A stretch of 64,000 nt of DNA from Rachicladosporium sp. CCFEE 5018 (GCA_002077045.2 KZ111146.1:1634316-1698315), one strand, 5' to 3'. Shown: positions 8,211 to 19,711, numbered from the stretch's first letter. Numbers and translations: made by a program. The notes: generated from the letters alone by a model not told the origin.

Positions 8211-9695
8211 TCACACGGCAGTCTGCTCGTCCCAAGTGTCGTTCAGCAGACCCTGCCAGTCACCCTCACCGGGCGTAAGCTGGCCACTGCTCGTTTCCTT
8301 GAAGGGGTCGAGCGTGAACGAGTCCTGGTAGCCACCGAAGCCGTAGCCTGCAGGCGTGAACGGCGACATGACGCTGTCATTTGCAGGCGAGTTGGTGAAC
8401 GCGCCATTGTTGTCGAGCATCGACATCGACAGAGTCTGATTCATGCCTTGCATGTGGTGCTGCGGCATGTTCACATAGCTGGGCGATGTGCCACCACTGC
8501 TACCCTTCGACTTGCCATTGGGGTTGTATGAGTAGAATGGCTGTTGGGCTGGTTTGCCATACTGCGTCTGCTGTTGCTGAGGTGGCATGAACATCGATGA
8601 CAGGTTGAGGTCCGATGGTGCGCCGGCGAGCAATTGCTGCGTCGACATTGGCAGTGTCGCGGACAATGGATCAAAATTGCCGTTGCCAAAGCCACCACCG
8701 CCGCCATTGAACGGCGATGGGAACGTTGCTTGCGAAGCCTGCTGTGAAGACGCTGAGCCTTGCTGTGCGGGTGCCTGCTGCGGCGACCTTTGCTTGAAAG
8801 CATGAGCCGTTGCAAGATTGGTGTGCGAACCATTTCGCGACATGACGGGAGATCCATCATGGCTCGAGGTTGCTGGTCCTGTGTACGACACGGGCGTCGC
8901 AGGCGTGGCCTGCTGCAGTGGAAGTGACGCGCGTCGATCTTGAAACTTGACGTTGTCGACAGGGCTTTGTGTTGATCGAGGAAGCTTGAGATGAAGGCCA
9001 TGATCCTTCGGTGTTGCGATCGAAGCCGACCGAGAGTGTTGTCCGGGTTGCATCGACTGCCCATGGTTGACTGGGTAGGGTGCTTGTCTGTAATTGGTCG
9101 GCGACCGACTTGTTTGCTGTGGCTGTTGTTGCTGCTGCTGTGGTTGCGGCGGCATCATTGGCGTATTGTTGAACGCATGCTGTTGCTGCTGAGGTATTTG
9201 ACCTTGCGTTGGCATCTGCATCATGTTCGGGTTCATGAACTGGCTGATGTTGTTGAACTGATTGTTCTGCCATGCATCAGATACAGCCTGGCCGAGTGCA
9301 CTACGCATGGCAACATGGTTGGTAAGGTAAGCAGCTAGTCGACGATCAAAGTCGGCATTCTGTGTCTGCAAGTGAGCAGTCAAGCGTCGGTACTGCATCG
9401 GAAGGTCGTCGTCCTCTTCTTCGTACATCTCCTCGTTGATGACATCGGCTTCGGTGACGCGGAGAGACCGGCCTGTTCGGCGCTTATGTATCTCTGAGGC
9501 ACGCCTGGCCGACTCGATGCGAGCCTCTAGACTGCGGTCGCTTCGTCGCGAAGCGGCAATGTATGCTCTATTGCAATTGTCAGATCATGCGAAACAAGTC
9601 GTGGTCATTCCGAGATACACATACCTCTCTTGGTTCTCTTCATGTGTGCGCTCCGTCTTCACGGGCTTCGACGGCATTGTCCTGACTGCCGGCAT
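8211..9695 (-). CDS. Gln/Asn-rich conserved fungal protein, putative transcriptional co-regulator
   Basis: Exons are 9695-9625 and 9567-8211 (intron 9568-9624, GTATGT donor, TAG acceptor), giving 475 aa. The ATG at 9695 sits in a GCCGCCATGCC context. Residues 1-90 hold a basic, Arg-rich helix-like segment (ENQERAYIAASRRSDRS onward) followed by an acidic EEEDDDLP stretch and a conserved YRRLTAHL segment. The rest is low-complexity: poly-Gln, Asn-, Ser- and Pro-rich, ending with an aromatic/acidic tail (WQGLLNDTWDEQTAV). The N-terminal block looks like a conserved ascomycete family, but no named domain was recognised. The composition resembles transcription cofactors, which is inference. The copy B counterpart is only partly inside the window. 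Confidence 0.8.
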
Positions 9696-12600
9696 GGCGG
9701 CTGCAATGAGCTTCAGGTCTTGTTGATGAGTATGCGATGCACTTGTCGGCGAGTTTCGGCTGCTGATTACGTGACTCAGGATAATGAGTGAACGTTAAAG
9801 TTGATAACAATTGGAGAGTCGAGAGGTACGGGAGCAAAACTATTGGGTGAGAGAGAGAGGTCTCAGAAGTGTGGTGGCATATACGATCGTAGGGCAGAGG
9901 TAGGCCGGTCCAGATGGCTGAGCTGGATCGCAAGCGATCTGGCGGCGTGAGTGAAGCGGGGAAAAGCTGTCGGAGCTGCGTGTGGCGATAGACAGTCGAG
10001 TTCCTGCTGCTTGAGTCCGGTTTAACAAGACGTTGAATATCTGTCTAATAACAAATAGACGGAACAGACTGTATAATAGCAGGTCGTGGTGCGTGATCGA
10101 GGGCAGAGGAGAAAATATCACTGGCGAAATGCGTGATAAACCCGATCGCATTGCGGATCGCCCTCCGTCGGGGAGGTGGCATCTGTGCAGTGCACACTCC
10201 ACCGCCACGGAGGATAGCTCCCTTAGCGCCATCGTACACGCCAGCGATTGGCTGCATGAGATCGGATTGACAGCGTGCGTGCGAGGGGGCCGTGTCCCTT
10301 TCTTGACAAGCGTGAGATCGCTAGGGCCTCCGATCGCCTGAAATCTGCAGAAGTGCCGCGCCTGTTGTGAGCTGCTGCATTGAGACAAGTGTCGATCGCT
10401 CGCTGTCTATAGCCTCTTTTGCGTCGTTACACTGGGCGAGTGTTTTTCTCGTGCTGGTGAGCAGCCTTTACAGTGACAGTACACAGGCATTCTATGATTG
10501 TGATGCTGTCGGAGTGGTGGTCCCTCTGAAGTTCGCACATCGTCAGACTGACGCAAGGGCGGTTGAGCCGTCCGAGGTGAGACGCGGTACGGTTGTAGCC
10601 AGAAATTCAGAATTCCAATTACCGCACACATCCGGCTAGCCACGTCCCGGGGTGATTCCTAACATCGCACCATGTTCGTCACCAGCGAGCGCTTGTCCAC
10701 CAAGCCTCGGCCACGGTCGTAGACCCGGTGGAAGCCCTGGTGGCATTCTTAGTAACGCCTTGCTTTGCATCTGTCTGTTGATCAGTATGTTCATGGCTTG
10801 CTGTGTGCAAGACACGCTGGCGCGCTGTCACCAGGGCAGCATCTCAATGACCCATTGGTAAGTAGGTGTGAAGTATAACTTGCAAGATATTACCTTACAC
10901 GTCAATGTGACCACCTCCAAGCAGCTACATCGTGTGGCACATGCACGACAGCGCGCTCCAGAGGCAAACTGCCACAAATCGATCCCGCACTGGCTGAAAG
11001 TTCAGAATTCACCGATTAGCCTTGACGCTAGGATCTGGCGCTAGAGAACTTAATCTGGGTAGCGCCTTCCTCGTCACGCCGTTATCGTTTGCGAGATTTC
11101 GCTCGGAGACTACAGAACCCGCTTTAATGACATACCTTGCTCGCTGCGCTTGATCATCATCAGGCTTACAGGCCGCTGTAGGAGAGCGCTCCGCCAGATG
11201 ACAGCTCTCGCGCGATGCCATACCCTGAATCTACCGGAGCTGTGTTCGAGACGAGAATGTGGTCGTACACTGAGCCATGTCAAGTCGCTAGGTATTGCAA
11301 TACATTCGCGATACGCTTCGTGTGACACAGCGCACGCCTCGCATGACGATAGGGGCATCTCTGCGCCAGCGTTCGCTAATCTGCCAGATTAGCGAGACGG
11401 CAGCGTGCAGCGATCAAACACTCACGAATGCACGGCCGAGCCGTGTCTGTAATAGATTCAGATCCAGTCCAGACCGTTTGACGTTGACCAGTCACTACTG
11501 TCGCCCATCTCGATTGCGCCAGCGCTCCTCTCATGCGGGTGTGCGCCAACTCAAGCAATGGGACGACCCTGAGGTTTGGATAATTCGTATCGGGTACCGA
11601 GATGGTTTGATAAGACGACTGTGCGAGCCGAAAGGGCCAGCTCAAAGACTTCTGCTGCATCCTCTGATCAGACCCCTCCTCGTCACTAACAAACATTTCT
11701 CCGTGCTGCCTTGCAAGGCCGAACTATTGGTAGATCTGCGGAGAACGGTTATGGCGGCATGGGCGTGCGTCGCATGGGCACCAGTGCTGGCCCACGCTGC
11801 CAGCCTTGGCAAATGTTCTACCTGGATACGTGAAGAAGGTACTCCTTAATCATCAGATCGATGATTGACAACATGCACGATCGACGTGTTTACACGGGGA
11901 AGTCGGGATCCAGGACAGTGTGCAGCGGAAAGATCACACGTATTGAAGGCTGTTGCCATAATCACATGGAAGAGCGCCGAACGGACTCGACTCCGCGAAT
12001 TTCTGTAACTACATTGGTGGACTTTCTGCACTTTCACTGCTTCTGCTCCCTACATATGACCGAGGGCAGCCAATGGAGGGGCACGCTGTTGGTATCTTGT
12101 CTACTGAAGATTGTTGGGATCACTGCTTGGCAAAGTTTACATGGTATCCCGTGAACATGTCTGAGCTGCGGCTCTGCTGCCGTCAAGCTCCCTCATGCGT
12201 CGCACGCGGGCGAGTGATCGATGAGTGGCAGGGAGTGTACCACGCTCCTGGCTTGCATTGACTTCTTTCGAAGCCCTCATTTCTGTTGAGCATGCATGGC
12301 GTGCTGGGCTTGAAGCCACGGTTTAAACCCTGATCCACCTCAAAGGTAAAGCTGCAGTGCACACAGCAGCCCTTGCGGGATCGTATCTGAGTCTTATCTC
12401 TGTGCTACAGCTGTGCGAGGCAAGGCTCTGGGTGGGGCGATCTTGTGGTCTAACGTGATATGAAGTCACGTTTGCATCTGGTGTTACCCACGATCGGACT
12501 CCACTGCCGGGATTGTCGTTATCTAGGAGCGTGTGTGCGACACGATCAATCTCGACATGGAATTGCTGTTCCCCTCGATCTAGTCGCTAGGAAGCCCTTG

Positions 12601-14041
12601 CCTCAGCCACTGGCAACCACTCCGCAAGCAGATCACTAGCAGTAAGCGTGCCCGGGGTACATTACATNNNNNNNNNNNNNNNNNNNNNNNNNNNNNNNNN
12701 NNNNNNNNNNNNNNNNNNNNNNNNNNNNNNNNNNNNNNNNNNNNNNNNNNNNNNNNNNNNNNNNNNNGTTCTTCAAAGGTTGCACCGCTGCCCGAGTGCG
12801 GCTAAGCGATATACTCACGGGCCGGGCGCCTATCTTGAAAGACGACACCACAGATCTTGCAACATGGGAACGACAGCCCAGCCGCTGGCGAGCTGCATGC
12901 CTTGAGCGTTGATTTGCAACCTACCCGTGCCTCCCCGCAGCGATGTGACCGGCGAAGTGCAGATCTGCAGGGATCTCGCGAACGTGCATCAAATACGAAC
13001 GTCACATCTGTTGTAAGCATGTTTGCGCCAAGTAAGATCTACGGCAAACCTTTTAGTCCTCAGTGCAAGACTGGTCTGATCGAGCATGCGAGCATCAAAG
13101 AGTTAACTGTAAACCTGCATCCTCGAACTTGAACGATCCCTATCACCCGTGGCAAACATTGCAAGTGCAGTCTTGCAGCGGCCCACATGCCTGCGGGTGC
13201 GTCACGGCAGGCAGGGCGGAAATACCTCACCTGCATGCTCCTATGTAGCCCGCGTGCCATACTTAGAGTACCCGTCCTGGAACGCACTTACCCTTGTAGG
13301 CATGTCGAAGAGCCAGGTAGGGAGAGCCACTCGGCCGTTGTCGGGAATTCTCTCGGCCTCGCAAATCCCTATCCTCATGAATCTGGGACTTCCTTTACTT
13401 TCTGCCATGGCAGAGACCAATCCCCGCTCGAATTACTCGTAGCGCGTGTGACACATTTCTCCCGCGTGCGAAGCGAATCGCAAAGCAAGGCGTTCGGTGC
13501 GCGCCTAGAAGGTACGTAGATCTACGACCCCGCGATCCCTGTCAATGGCGCGGCCCTTTGACAGATTAGTTACAGGGTAAACCCTTGCCTGGTCGAATGC
13601 GTGTTGCGCCATCCGAGCATTTCTCATATACAATGACATGGGAAATGTCCAAGCGAGATGGGGATCTCTGCGCCTACCCGAGGTTACGCCATCCCAGATA
13701 CCGATGTGCGGCACGAGCAATCACCATACCCTGGGTGCACTCGCCAATGCCGTCGCAAACATTGCAGCGTGTGCCCGAACGCCCGCCACGGCGAATACAC
13801 TTTGCCATGATGTTTTCAATACTACCGGAGTGCGCATATCGGGGTCGGCGAGTTGGGGAATGAGCCGGCAATGCGATCTGCACGAGTATGGTGATCACAC
13901 TTGGTTACTGGCATTAGCGAGCGAACACCATGGACATTCCTTTTCTGCCATACACTCGGCCTTTTCTCCGTGCCGCTGGCTTGCGTACCTCAGCATCCGT
14001 AGCCAATTTGGTCCGTCCCATTTGCAGCATCGAATCCCACT
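9696..14041. other. Gene-poor region with scaffold gap
   Basis: This 4.3 kb stretch lies between the Gln-rich gene and the RRM gene. Many short open frames exist on both strands, but none shows a recognisable motif, signal peptide or consistent splice pattern. Base composition is not strongly AT-rich, and no transposase, reverse transcriptase or terminal repeats were seen, so it does not look like a RIP-mutated transposon. The 100-N gap at 12668-12767 interrupts it. Its first few hundred bases should contain the Gln-rich gene promoter. Confidence 0.5.
12668..12767. other. Assembly gap of exactly 100 N
   Basis: A run of 100 undetermined bases. The round number is the usual placeholder for a scaffold join of unknown size. 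Block copy A lies on the left contig and block copy B on the right contig, so their linkage rests on this join. Confidence 0.99.
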
Positions 14042-15341
14042 TCATGCTCTTGTGGAGGTGCTGCCGTTCGCGATGATGGGCCCAGCATTGCTATCACTTC
14101 TGCTAAGCGATGTGCCGTTGCTGCGCGCGCGTAAGGCACTGCTTGCGGCGTTCGATGAGCTGGCGTCGGAGCACCCATTCCGCTGGGCAACCATAGAGAC
14201 AGGCACCGAATCTCTGTCGCCACGTACACTCAACCGTAAGTCCTTGAAATTCCGGCCATCATACATGGTGATGGCTTTGGCCGCGTCTACAGACGAGGTG
14301 TAATGGACTGTAGCACGACCCTTCGATCTCCCCGTCCTGGCGTCCTTTTGTAGCTCACACCGAGTGATGGTACCAGCATGCGAGAAGAAGTCCTTGACTT
14401 CTCTGGTACTCGCGCTGAAGGCAATACCGCTGACGAAGATGCCGCGCTGCTCAATCCTGACGACCCCCTGACTCGCATTGACTAGCGTTCCTCTAGGGGT
14501 GGCCATGTACACTGGAGTTGGCTGTGCTGTACTTCTCGATTGAATCGCTTGCCTGGTCTGTAGCACGATGGACCTGATACACTCTTGAGCGCTGGGAGCC
14601 GCGTTTTGAATAAGCTCTGCAAGTCTCTGCTTTGCAGTCGCAGCCATTGCTTCATCCGGGCCGTAAGCAACACGGCAAAGTCTCACAATGACTGCACGCT
14701 GGGGGCTGACCTGCAAAGCCGTGATCCCATCAGCGAGGCTATCCACATCCGCAGAACTGGGCGACGTGTCGGGAGTCGGTGGGTAACGACTCCTGTCCTG
14801 GAAATTTACGCTTGGCTGCGACCAGCCACTGGGAGATGCTACACCTACGGGTGCGTTCGGAGGGGTGCGCAATAGTTCGGCGGCCTGCCTTGCCGATGCC
14901 AGCCGACATGTGCGGAAGTCCGCACTGCAGGTACATCGCAATGGTCTATTGTGGGCGCCCTCTTTGTAGAGGTGAATCTGCGAATTATTCTCACCAAGCT
15001 CTCTGTACAAGCCGCCTGGAATCGGATCAGTAAAAGAATGAACACGTACTGTCCCTACTCACCAAATATGCGTAGTGCTTCTTCAGCGCGATGTATGCCT
15101 TTGATCCAGCCGACGGCGGCACCACCCTGAGCGCGTGGCAGATCGACCCACACACCATGCGATGCGTGCTTTCGAACAAGATCTTTGAGGCCCTTCCAAT
15201 CACACTCTCTGGGAAGCTTGAGCCAGTCAGCGAGTGACTGCCTTGAATGCTTTGATACACACTAACGCCGCAAACAGTCATAAAGAACTTTTCGTCGGTC
15301 TCCGATCGACCGGCGGATGTTACACTAGGGGCGCTCGCCAT
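14042..15341 (-). CDS. RRM-domain RNA-binding protein (5' exon structure uncertain)
   Basis: The last exon, 15015-14042, encodes a C-terminal RNA recognition motif with RNP2-like GIFVSGI and RNP1-like SKGRATVHY. An Arg/Gln-rich middle and a Ser/Asn-rich tail flank it. Upstream, 15237-15063 encodes a conserved-looking segment (DWKGLKDLVRKHASHGVWVD and onward). It joins the last exon through a 47 nt intron at 15016-15062 in correct phase. The first exon begins at ATG 15341 but is in another frame. Reaching the second exon needs either an unusually short intron (38 nt, 15238-15275, GTTTGC to GGCAG) or a one-base frameshift. The gene may therefore be damaged or the sequence may have an indel. It stands alone in the gene-poor region. 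Specific RNA target unknown. Confidence 0.65.
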
Positions 15342-16718
15342 CGGTATGCAGGATATTGGTTACGCTGAGTAGACAGATCGAACGACGGTTGCACAACGCA
15401 GACGCACAGCATTCCACGATCCTCAATGGCAGGGGCATGTAACAAAGCGAAAAGGAGTCTGTCGTGTACGACCAAGTGAATGATCCGGGTTGGCGGACTA
15501 GTGCTCTACCCGTGGTGACACCAGCAATCTTATAGTAGATTTCTTGCCTGAGTGATGCTCGAGCCGAAGTCTACGAGGCGAATGTGGCGCCGCGACCAAT
15601 GCAGTCTCTACAGGTTGGAGCAGACATGAAGGGCTGTTGATCTCGCGGAAGCAGGTGAAGAGCCCGTACCGTAGCTTTGCATCGGTATGTGAAATTGCGA
15701 CATCGAGGTTCACCAATTACGACTCTTCCAGCTGTCACTTGCACGTACCTTCTGTAAAGGTCCACAGAGGCTTCGTCCCTGGACAATGTAAATTCCTGCA
15801 TAGCCGGACTGTGAGGGACCCGCAACCCACGCGCCTGCGGGCCGATCGTAGAATCGGTAGCATGCTCACGTTCCCAGTGGTGGTCATTGGGCCGGCGACA
15901 GTAATCTGGCTGCATCATAGCCACGCTGGATGACAGATATTGCTCAGACGCAGGCCCCGGCACACTCGCATGCAGGCGCAAGAGTTTGAGATGGAGGCTT
16001 CGGCGTGCATTCGGCAATAGAGCGGCAATTCCGAGAACATCTCGCCTGACAAGGCCTGCGGTTTGCTTCACATACATGTCACTTTTGCGACTCGTACTAG
16101 CCGCTCTAGCGATGGGCCGTAGGATATGTATCCCAATTTGTGCCTTAGCCTGACCCGGAAACCATAGTTGTCGCCGGACGAGCGCCGGGCCAGGGCGCAG
16201 AGCCACTCGTTGACTCCCTAGTAGACAGCGTGCCAACCGCGTGCCAACCGAGTCTAGAGGTCCGTCGACTCGGAGGGTTTAGCCGGCCTACCAATGGTGC
16301 CGCCTGCACAGCTCGCTTCGATACATACGCGTCGCTAATGTGTTTGTCGCATCTCAAAGGGCCAATGCGTCCTCAACACCAGCTCCTAGAGCTGACCTGG
16401 ACGCCAATGTCGCATCGGCGTCATTCCCGCGACGTGAAACAGTGTCTGCGCTGCTCTTGTGTTCCTTAGCTACTCGACAAGATCATCGTGATGGTGATGT
16501 TGTAGACGGAATTGCTTATAAATGTATGATACGACCATTAACTTAGATGACGGGAAGTTCGCCTGCCGAGCAAATGCCATCTTCAGCGCGCTTCCTGGAA
16601 GGCGCGACAACCCCACCTTGTGCAACATCTGACTTCACCGGCAATACTGACCTCACAATCATCGATCACGCACATTCAAGCCGATCACATACCTCCGCTC
16701 CGATCACACACATCCACC
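15342..16718. other. Intergenic region between RRM gene and HINT gene
   Basis: This 1.38 kb stretch lies between divergently transcribed genes. It contains open frames of up to about 220 codons on the minus strand (15571-16236), but these show no recognisable domain and look like chance frames in GC-rich DNA. Promoters for both neighbours are expected here. Confidence 0.45.
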
Positions 16719-17348
16719 ATGGCTGCCTCATGTATCTTCTGCAAGATCATCAAAGGTGATCGCGCCCGCCACGCGACATGTGTGGCTTACACTAAGTCAT
16801 CTCGATGCAGGCGAGATCCCATCTATGAAGGTTTTCGAGAGCGATAGGACGTTTGCCTTCCTCGACATCAACCCTCTCAGCTATGGGCATGCGGTAGGGA
16901 TTTCTACTCTTCACTTTATACTCACGCTCACTCTCATGAACCTCAGCTCGTTATACCGAAGTTTCATGGTAAGATCCAATCCACCGTTGCCGCCTACGTC
17001 TGCCGTGCTCATCATCTAACCTGCGAGGCAGGCGCAAGACTTGCAGACATCCCCGACGATAGCCTGCAAGAGCTATTGCCGGTGGCAAAGAAGATTGCCT
17101 TAGCCTCAGGCGCAGAGAATTACAATATCCTGCAGAACAACGGAAAACTGGCCCATCAGGTCGTTGATCACGTACATGGTCTGCTCAGCCTCGTTACCCA
17201 GTCAGGAGATGTCAATACTGACTTGCATGAAGTGCATATGATCCCGAAGCCGAACGAACAGGAAGGCTTAGGGATTAATTGGCCGCAACAGAGCGTGAGC
17301 AAGGACAAGCTTACGAAGCTACTGGAGGAGCTGAAGGCGAAGATGTAG
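16719..17348 (+). CDS. HNT1: HIT-family nucleotide hydrolase (HINT/Hnt1 type)
   Basis: Five exons, 16719-16755, 16811-16893, 16947-16968, 17032-17178 and 17233-17348, encode 134 aa, the usual size for this family. HINT proteins hydrolyse adenosine 5'-phosphoramidates. The N-terminus has the family pattern CIFCKIIKGEIPS, followed by FLDINPLSYGHALVIPKFH. The histidine triad is His94-x-His96-x-His98 followed by MIPKP. Intron 4 (17179-17232, 54 nt) lies inside the triad, between His96 and His98, and has a weak GTCTGC donor and an AAG acceptor. It is a multiple of three without a stop, so unspliced mRNA stays open but carries 18 extra residues in the active site. Splicing restores the family motif exactly, which is the reason for calling it. 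Confidence 0.92.
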
Positions 17349-17654
17349 GCGTGTGTGTGCTGGAGGAGTTTGGCTGGAGTTCCGATGTGGATGGCTTCAC
17401 CAACGACATGACAGGAGAGGTTGAGCTGTACTTGTCGATACATGCTGTGAAACATGGCCCTGCATATCGAGCTCGAGCCGCTGTCCACTCATCACCGATG
17501 CAATTTCGTTCATCGATACTGGAAAGAGAGTCATTGAACACTGTCCCGACGGTGGAAAGTTTGCTCATGTCTAGTCCGCTGGAGATTAACGACACATGAC
17601 TCGAGCATGCCAAACTCTGCAAACCAGGGACCAGGGAAAGGCGAATGTAGTCCA
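17349..17654. other. Convergent intergenic region HINT/TRM10
   Basis: 306 bp between two converging 3' ends. No further gene or repeat was seen. Confidence 0.5.
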
Positions 17655-18857
17655 TCATTCAGCGACGATGGCTACGGGCGCAGCTGCATCACTAGTCTCT
17701 GCACCGGATTCGCACTCCGAACCTTCGCTTGGCTGACCACCACTTCGAAGTTTACCTCCCTTTCGCCTCGGGATGACTTTCATGAACGCGTCACCCCAGT
17801 CGCCGCACTCCAGCCATTTAAGCATGATCTCGTTAACATGGTTGGTGGCCAGCACCTTGCGACTTGACATCTCCAGATAGTCACCGATTGGCAGCTTCGC
17901 GGTACGCAAGCCACGTTGCGTGGCACGCTTGTAGCATATGCCTTTCTCTCGGTTCTTGTCGACTAGGCCGCCGATGATGTAGGTGCTGTATGGCTTGAGC
18001 TCGTTAAGTGTCTCTTCAGCCTCAGAAGACAGGTAGACCACCTCGCCCTGGTCTCGTAGTAGATCGTGGTCGCTGTCAGCATACTTCTCGAAAGCTCCTT
18101 TCAGCTCGCCACCTCCGACATCTCCCATCCACACTTTAGCTTGCTCAGCAACATCAACGAAGTCTTGCTCGAGGAATCTGGTGCCTCGGTAATTCTTATA
18201 GACTCCTCCCATGATGCCGTCGAATCGTGCTCTGAGCTTTCCGAGGAACGAGCAGACCGTCAGATGGGCACGATAAGTACTGCCCTTGTTGTCCGAGTAA
18301 GAACGTGTTATCTGCCCTCCAAGCGAAATGCGCTCGTTATCCCGCATAAGCTCGTCGAAGTCACAGTCGATCAGAATCGTGACAGGTAGTTGGACAGCGC
18401 GTTGCTTAGTCTCCTTCCTCTCTGGAGTGACAACGCTGCCACCCTCGGCGATGGCCTTGTCGTAAGCATCCTTCTTGCGCAGACGCTTAGCGATGAGCTT
18501 CTCCTTACGAATGGTCTTGCGGTCATCGCGCTTCGATTCCCACTCCTGCTTCTTGCGAAGCTTCTTCAGCTGGTTCTTTGACATTGGATTGGCTTCGCTA
18601 GTGACGCCTTCTAGCGAAGGTGCGGTATCTAGCGGAGCCGGGAAGGACTCACCGTCCAGGTCTGCTTCAACCGAATCGGGATCATTGCCCACGTCATGTT
18701 GCCCATGAACGGCCGGGTTCTGATTGATGGCATTCGCTTCCTGTATCGTCTGTTCATCTGAGCGATCTGCACCGAGTATGGCTTTTGGCACTTCCAGGAT
18801 CTCAGCATCATCGTGACTGATCTTGCGCATCTTACTAGGCCTCTCCGAGTCGTCCAT
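17655..18857 (-). CDS. TRM10: tRNA (guanine-9-N1) methyltransferase Trm10
   Basis: Single exon, 400 aa. Trm10 is a SPOUT-class enzyme that methylates N1 of guanosine 9 in tRNAs using SAM. The N-terminal third is acidic then strongly basic and lysine-rich (MSKNQLKKLRKKQEWESKR), as in the family. The catalytic region starts with the conserved ILIDCDFDELM and continues through YSDN and YIIGGLVDKNREKG to the conserved ATNHVNEIMLKW near the C-terminus. Length is slightly above yeast Trm10. It is convergent with the HINT gene and divergent from the complex I gene, only 205 bp apart, so the two probably share a promoter region. Confidence 0.95.
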   Translation of the reverse strand: MDDSERPSKMRKISHDDAEILEVPKAILGADRSDEQTIQEANAINQNPAVHGQHDVGNDPDSVEADLDGESFPAPLDTAPSLEGVTSEANPMSKNQLKKLRKKQEWESKRDDRKTIRKEKLIAKRLRKKDAYDKAIAEGGSVVTPERKETKQRAVQLPVTILIDCDFDELMRDNERISLGGQITRSYSDNKGSTYRAHLTVCSFLGKLRARFDGIMGGVYKNYRGTRFLEQDFVDVAEQAKVWMGDVGGGELKGAFEKYADSDHDLLRDQGEVVYLSSEAEETLNELKPYSTYIIGGLVDKNREKGICYKRATQRGLRTAKLPIGDYLEMSSRKVLATNHVNEIMLKWLECGDWGDAFMKVIPRRKGGKLRSGGQPSEGSECESGAETSDAAAPVAIVAE

Positions 18858-19062
18858 CTTGCCTCAATGATGACTTGTAAATTCCGAGATAGTTTTCGAA
18901 AGTGATGTCGAAACAGAGTCAGACGTGTGAAACCTTATGTGACGTTGCCAAGACCTCGTCCGACAGCTTGGACTCCTACCTCACACTGGTTACCAATCGC
19001 ACGTGTGACCACTGTCTTGCTAACGTCTTCACTTTCGTGCTTCTTCCGAATAGGCCGCCAAC

Positions 19063-19544
19063 ATGCCTCAAGATATGCCGCCCGTTGGCGGCTACGAGCC
19101 TGTCCAGTACCGCCGCAACCTGCCCGCCCGGGGCTTCAAACCCGCCTACTACCTGGTCGCGATGGGTGTTGTGATGACATACGGCTTCTATCGTGTCGGC
19201 CAAGGCATAAGGGAGCAGAAGTGAGTGCACGATAGTGTGAAGGGAGGACATATACAGAGACCGGAGTACTGATCAGCGCTCACGTAGTGAGCTTGCACGG
19301 GAGAAGATGTGGTCACGGATACATCTCATTCCGGTGCTACAGGCGGAGGAGGACCGGGATTTAGTACGGAGGCATCTGGCGGATAAGGCAAGGGAAAGGG
19401 AGCTGTTGGGCGGTGAATCGAAGGTGTACAACAATGACCGGTATGCTAGCTCTGCTCGTGGAGTTGAGGGTCCGGAGGCTGACTATCTGCCCCAGGTTTG
19501 TGCGGCCAACCTTTGCAGTCACGCCGAGCAACACAACGAAATGA
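19063..19544 (+). CDS. Mitochondrial complex I subunit GRIM-19 / NDUFA13
   Basis: Three exons, 19063-19220, 19288-19440 and 19496-19544, encode 119 aa. It is an accessory subunit of NADH:ubiquinone oxidoreductase in the inner mitochondrial membrane. The start MPQDMPPVGGYEPVQYRRNLPARGF is typical. One transmembrane helix (about residues 30-50) precedes GQGIREQNELAREKMWSR and the conserved LIPVLQAEEDR. The last intron (19441-19495, GTATGC donor, CCCCAG acceptor) is called because splicing gives the family C-terminus NNDRFVRPTFAV. Reading through instead gives a long unrelated tail. Its presence agrees with an obligately respiring filamentous fungus, since Saccharomyces lacks complex I. Confidence 0.93.
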
Positions 19545-19711
19545 GCGGAATTCTGTTTGCATTTGCTGTTGTACATATTGTGGCGCACAGAGCGCCTGGT
19601 AAAAGATACTCAAGATCCACGTTACGACTGCCCGCCGTCATTCCATCTGTGATCCTGAATCTATACCGTGCAATGCCCGAAAGCTTGAGATTAGAGTTTA
19701 CCACATCCAGG

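Larger units (their letters stand above)
1..8431. repeat. Block copy A of a large direct duplication (partner 54698-64000)
   Basis: This segment aligns collinearly with 54698-64000, in the same orientation and gene order. Both hold a coiled-coil gene, an NSUN-type methyltransferase, GAR1, a GH10 xylanase, an AA9 LPMO and the 3' end of a Gln-rich gene. The left end of the repeat lies at or beyond the window start and the right end lies beyond the window in copy B, so the true length is unknown. Copy A lacks about 1005 bp of xylanase sequence and has about 150 bp near 5787-5940 that copy B lacks. Homology continues through introns and intergenic DNA, so this is a genomic duplication and not retroposition. 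Confidence 0.97.

Noticed and set aside
11295..11849. 184-codon plus-strand frame
   Set aside because: No similarity, biased composition, and an overlapping minus-strand frame of similar quality; not supportable as a gene.
13638..14303. 221-codon plus-strand frame overlapping the RRM gene
   Set aside because: Its 3' half is the shadow of the RRM exon, and the 5' half has no recognisable content.
15571..16236. 221-codon minus-strand frame in the gene-poor region
   Set aside because: Composition is Arg/Ser-rich without any domain, splice support or convincing start context; probably chance.
9696..16718. Possible RIP-mutated transposon or tRNA cluster
   Set aside because: No AT-rich bias, terminal repeats, polymerase or transposase motifs, and no tRNA B-box (GGTTCGAATCC-like) were found by reading.
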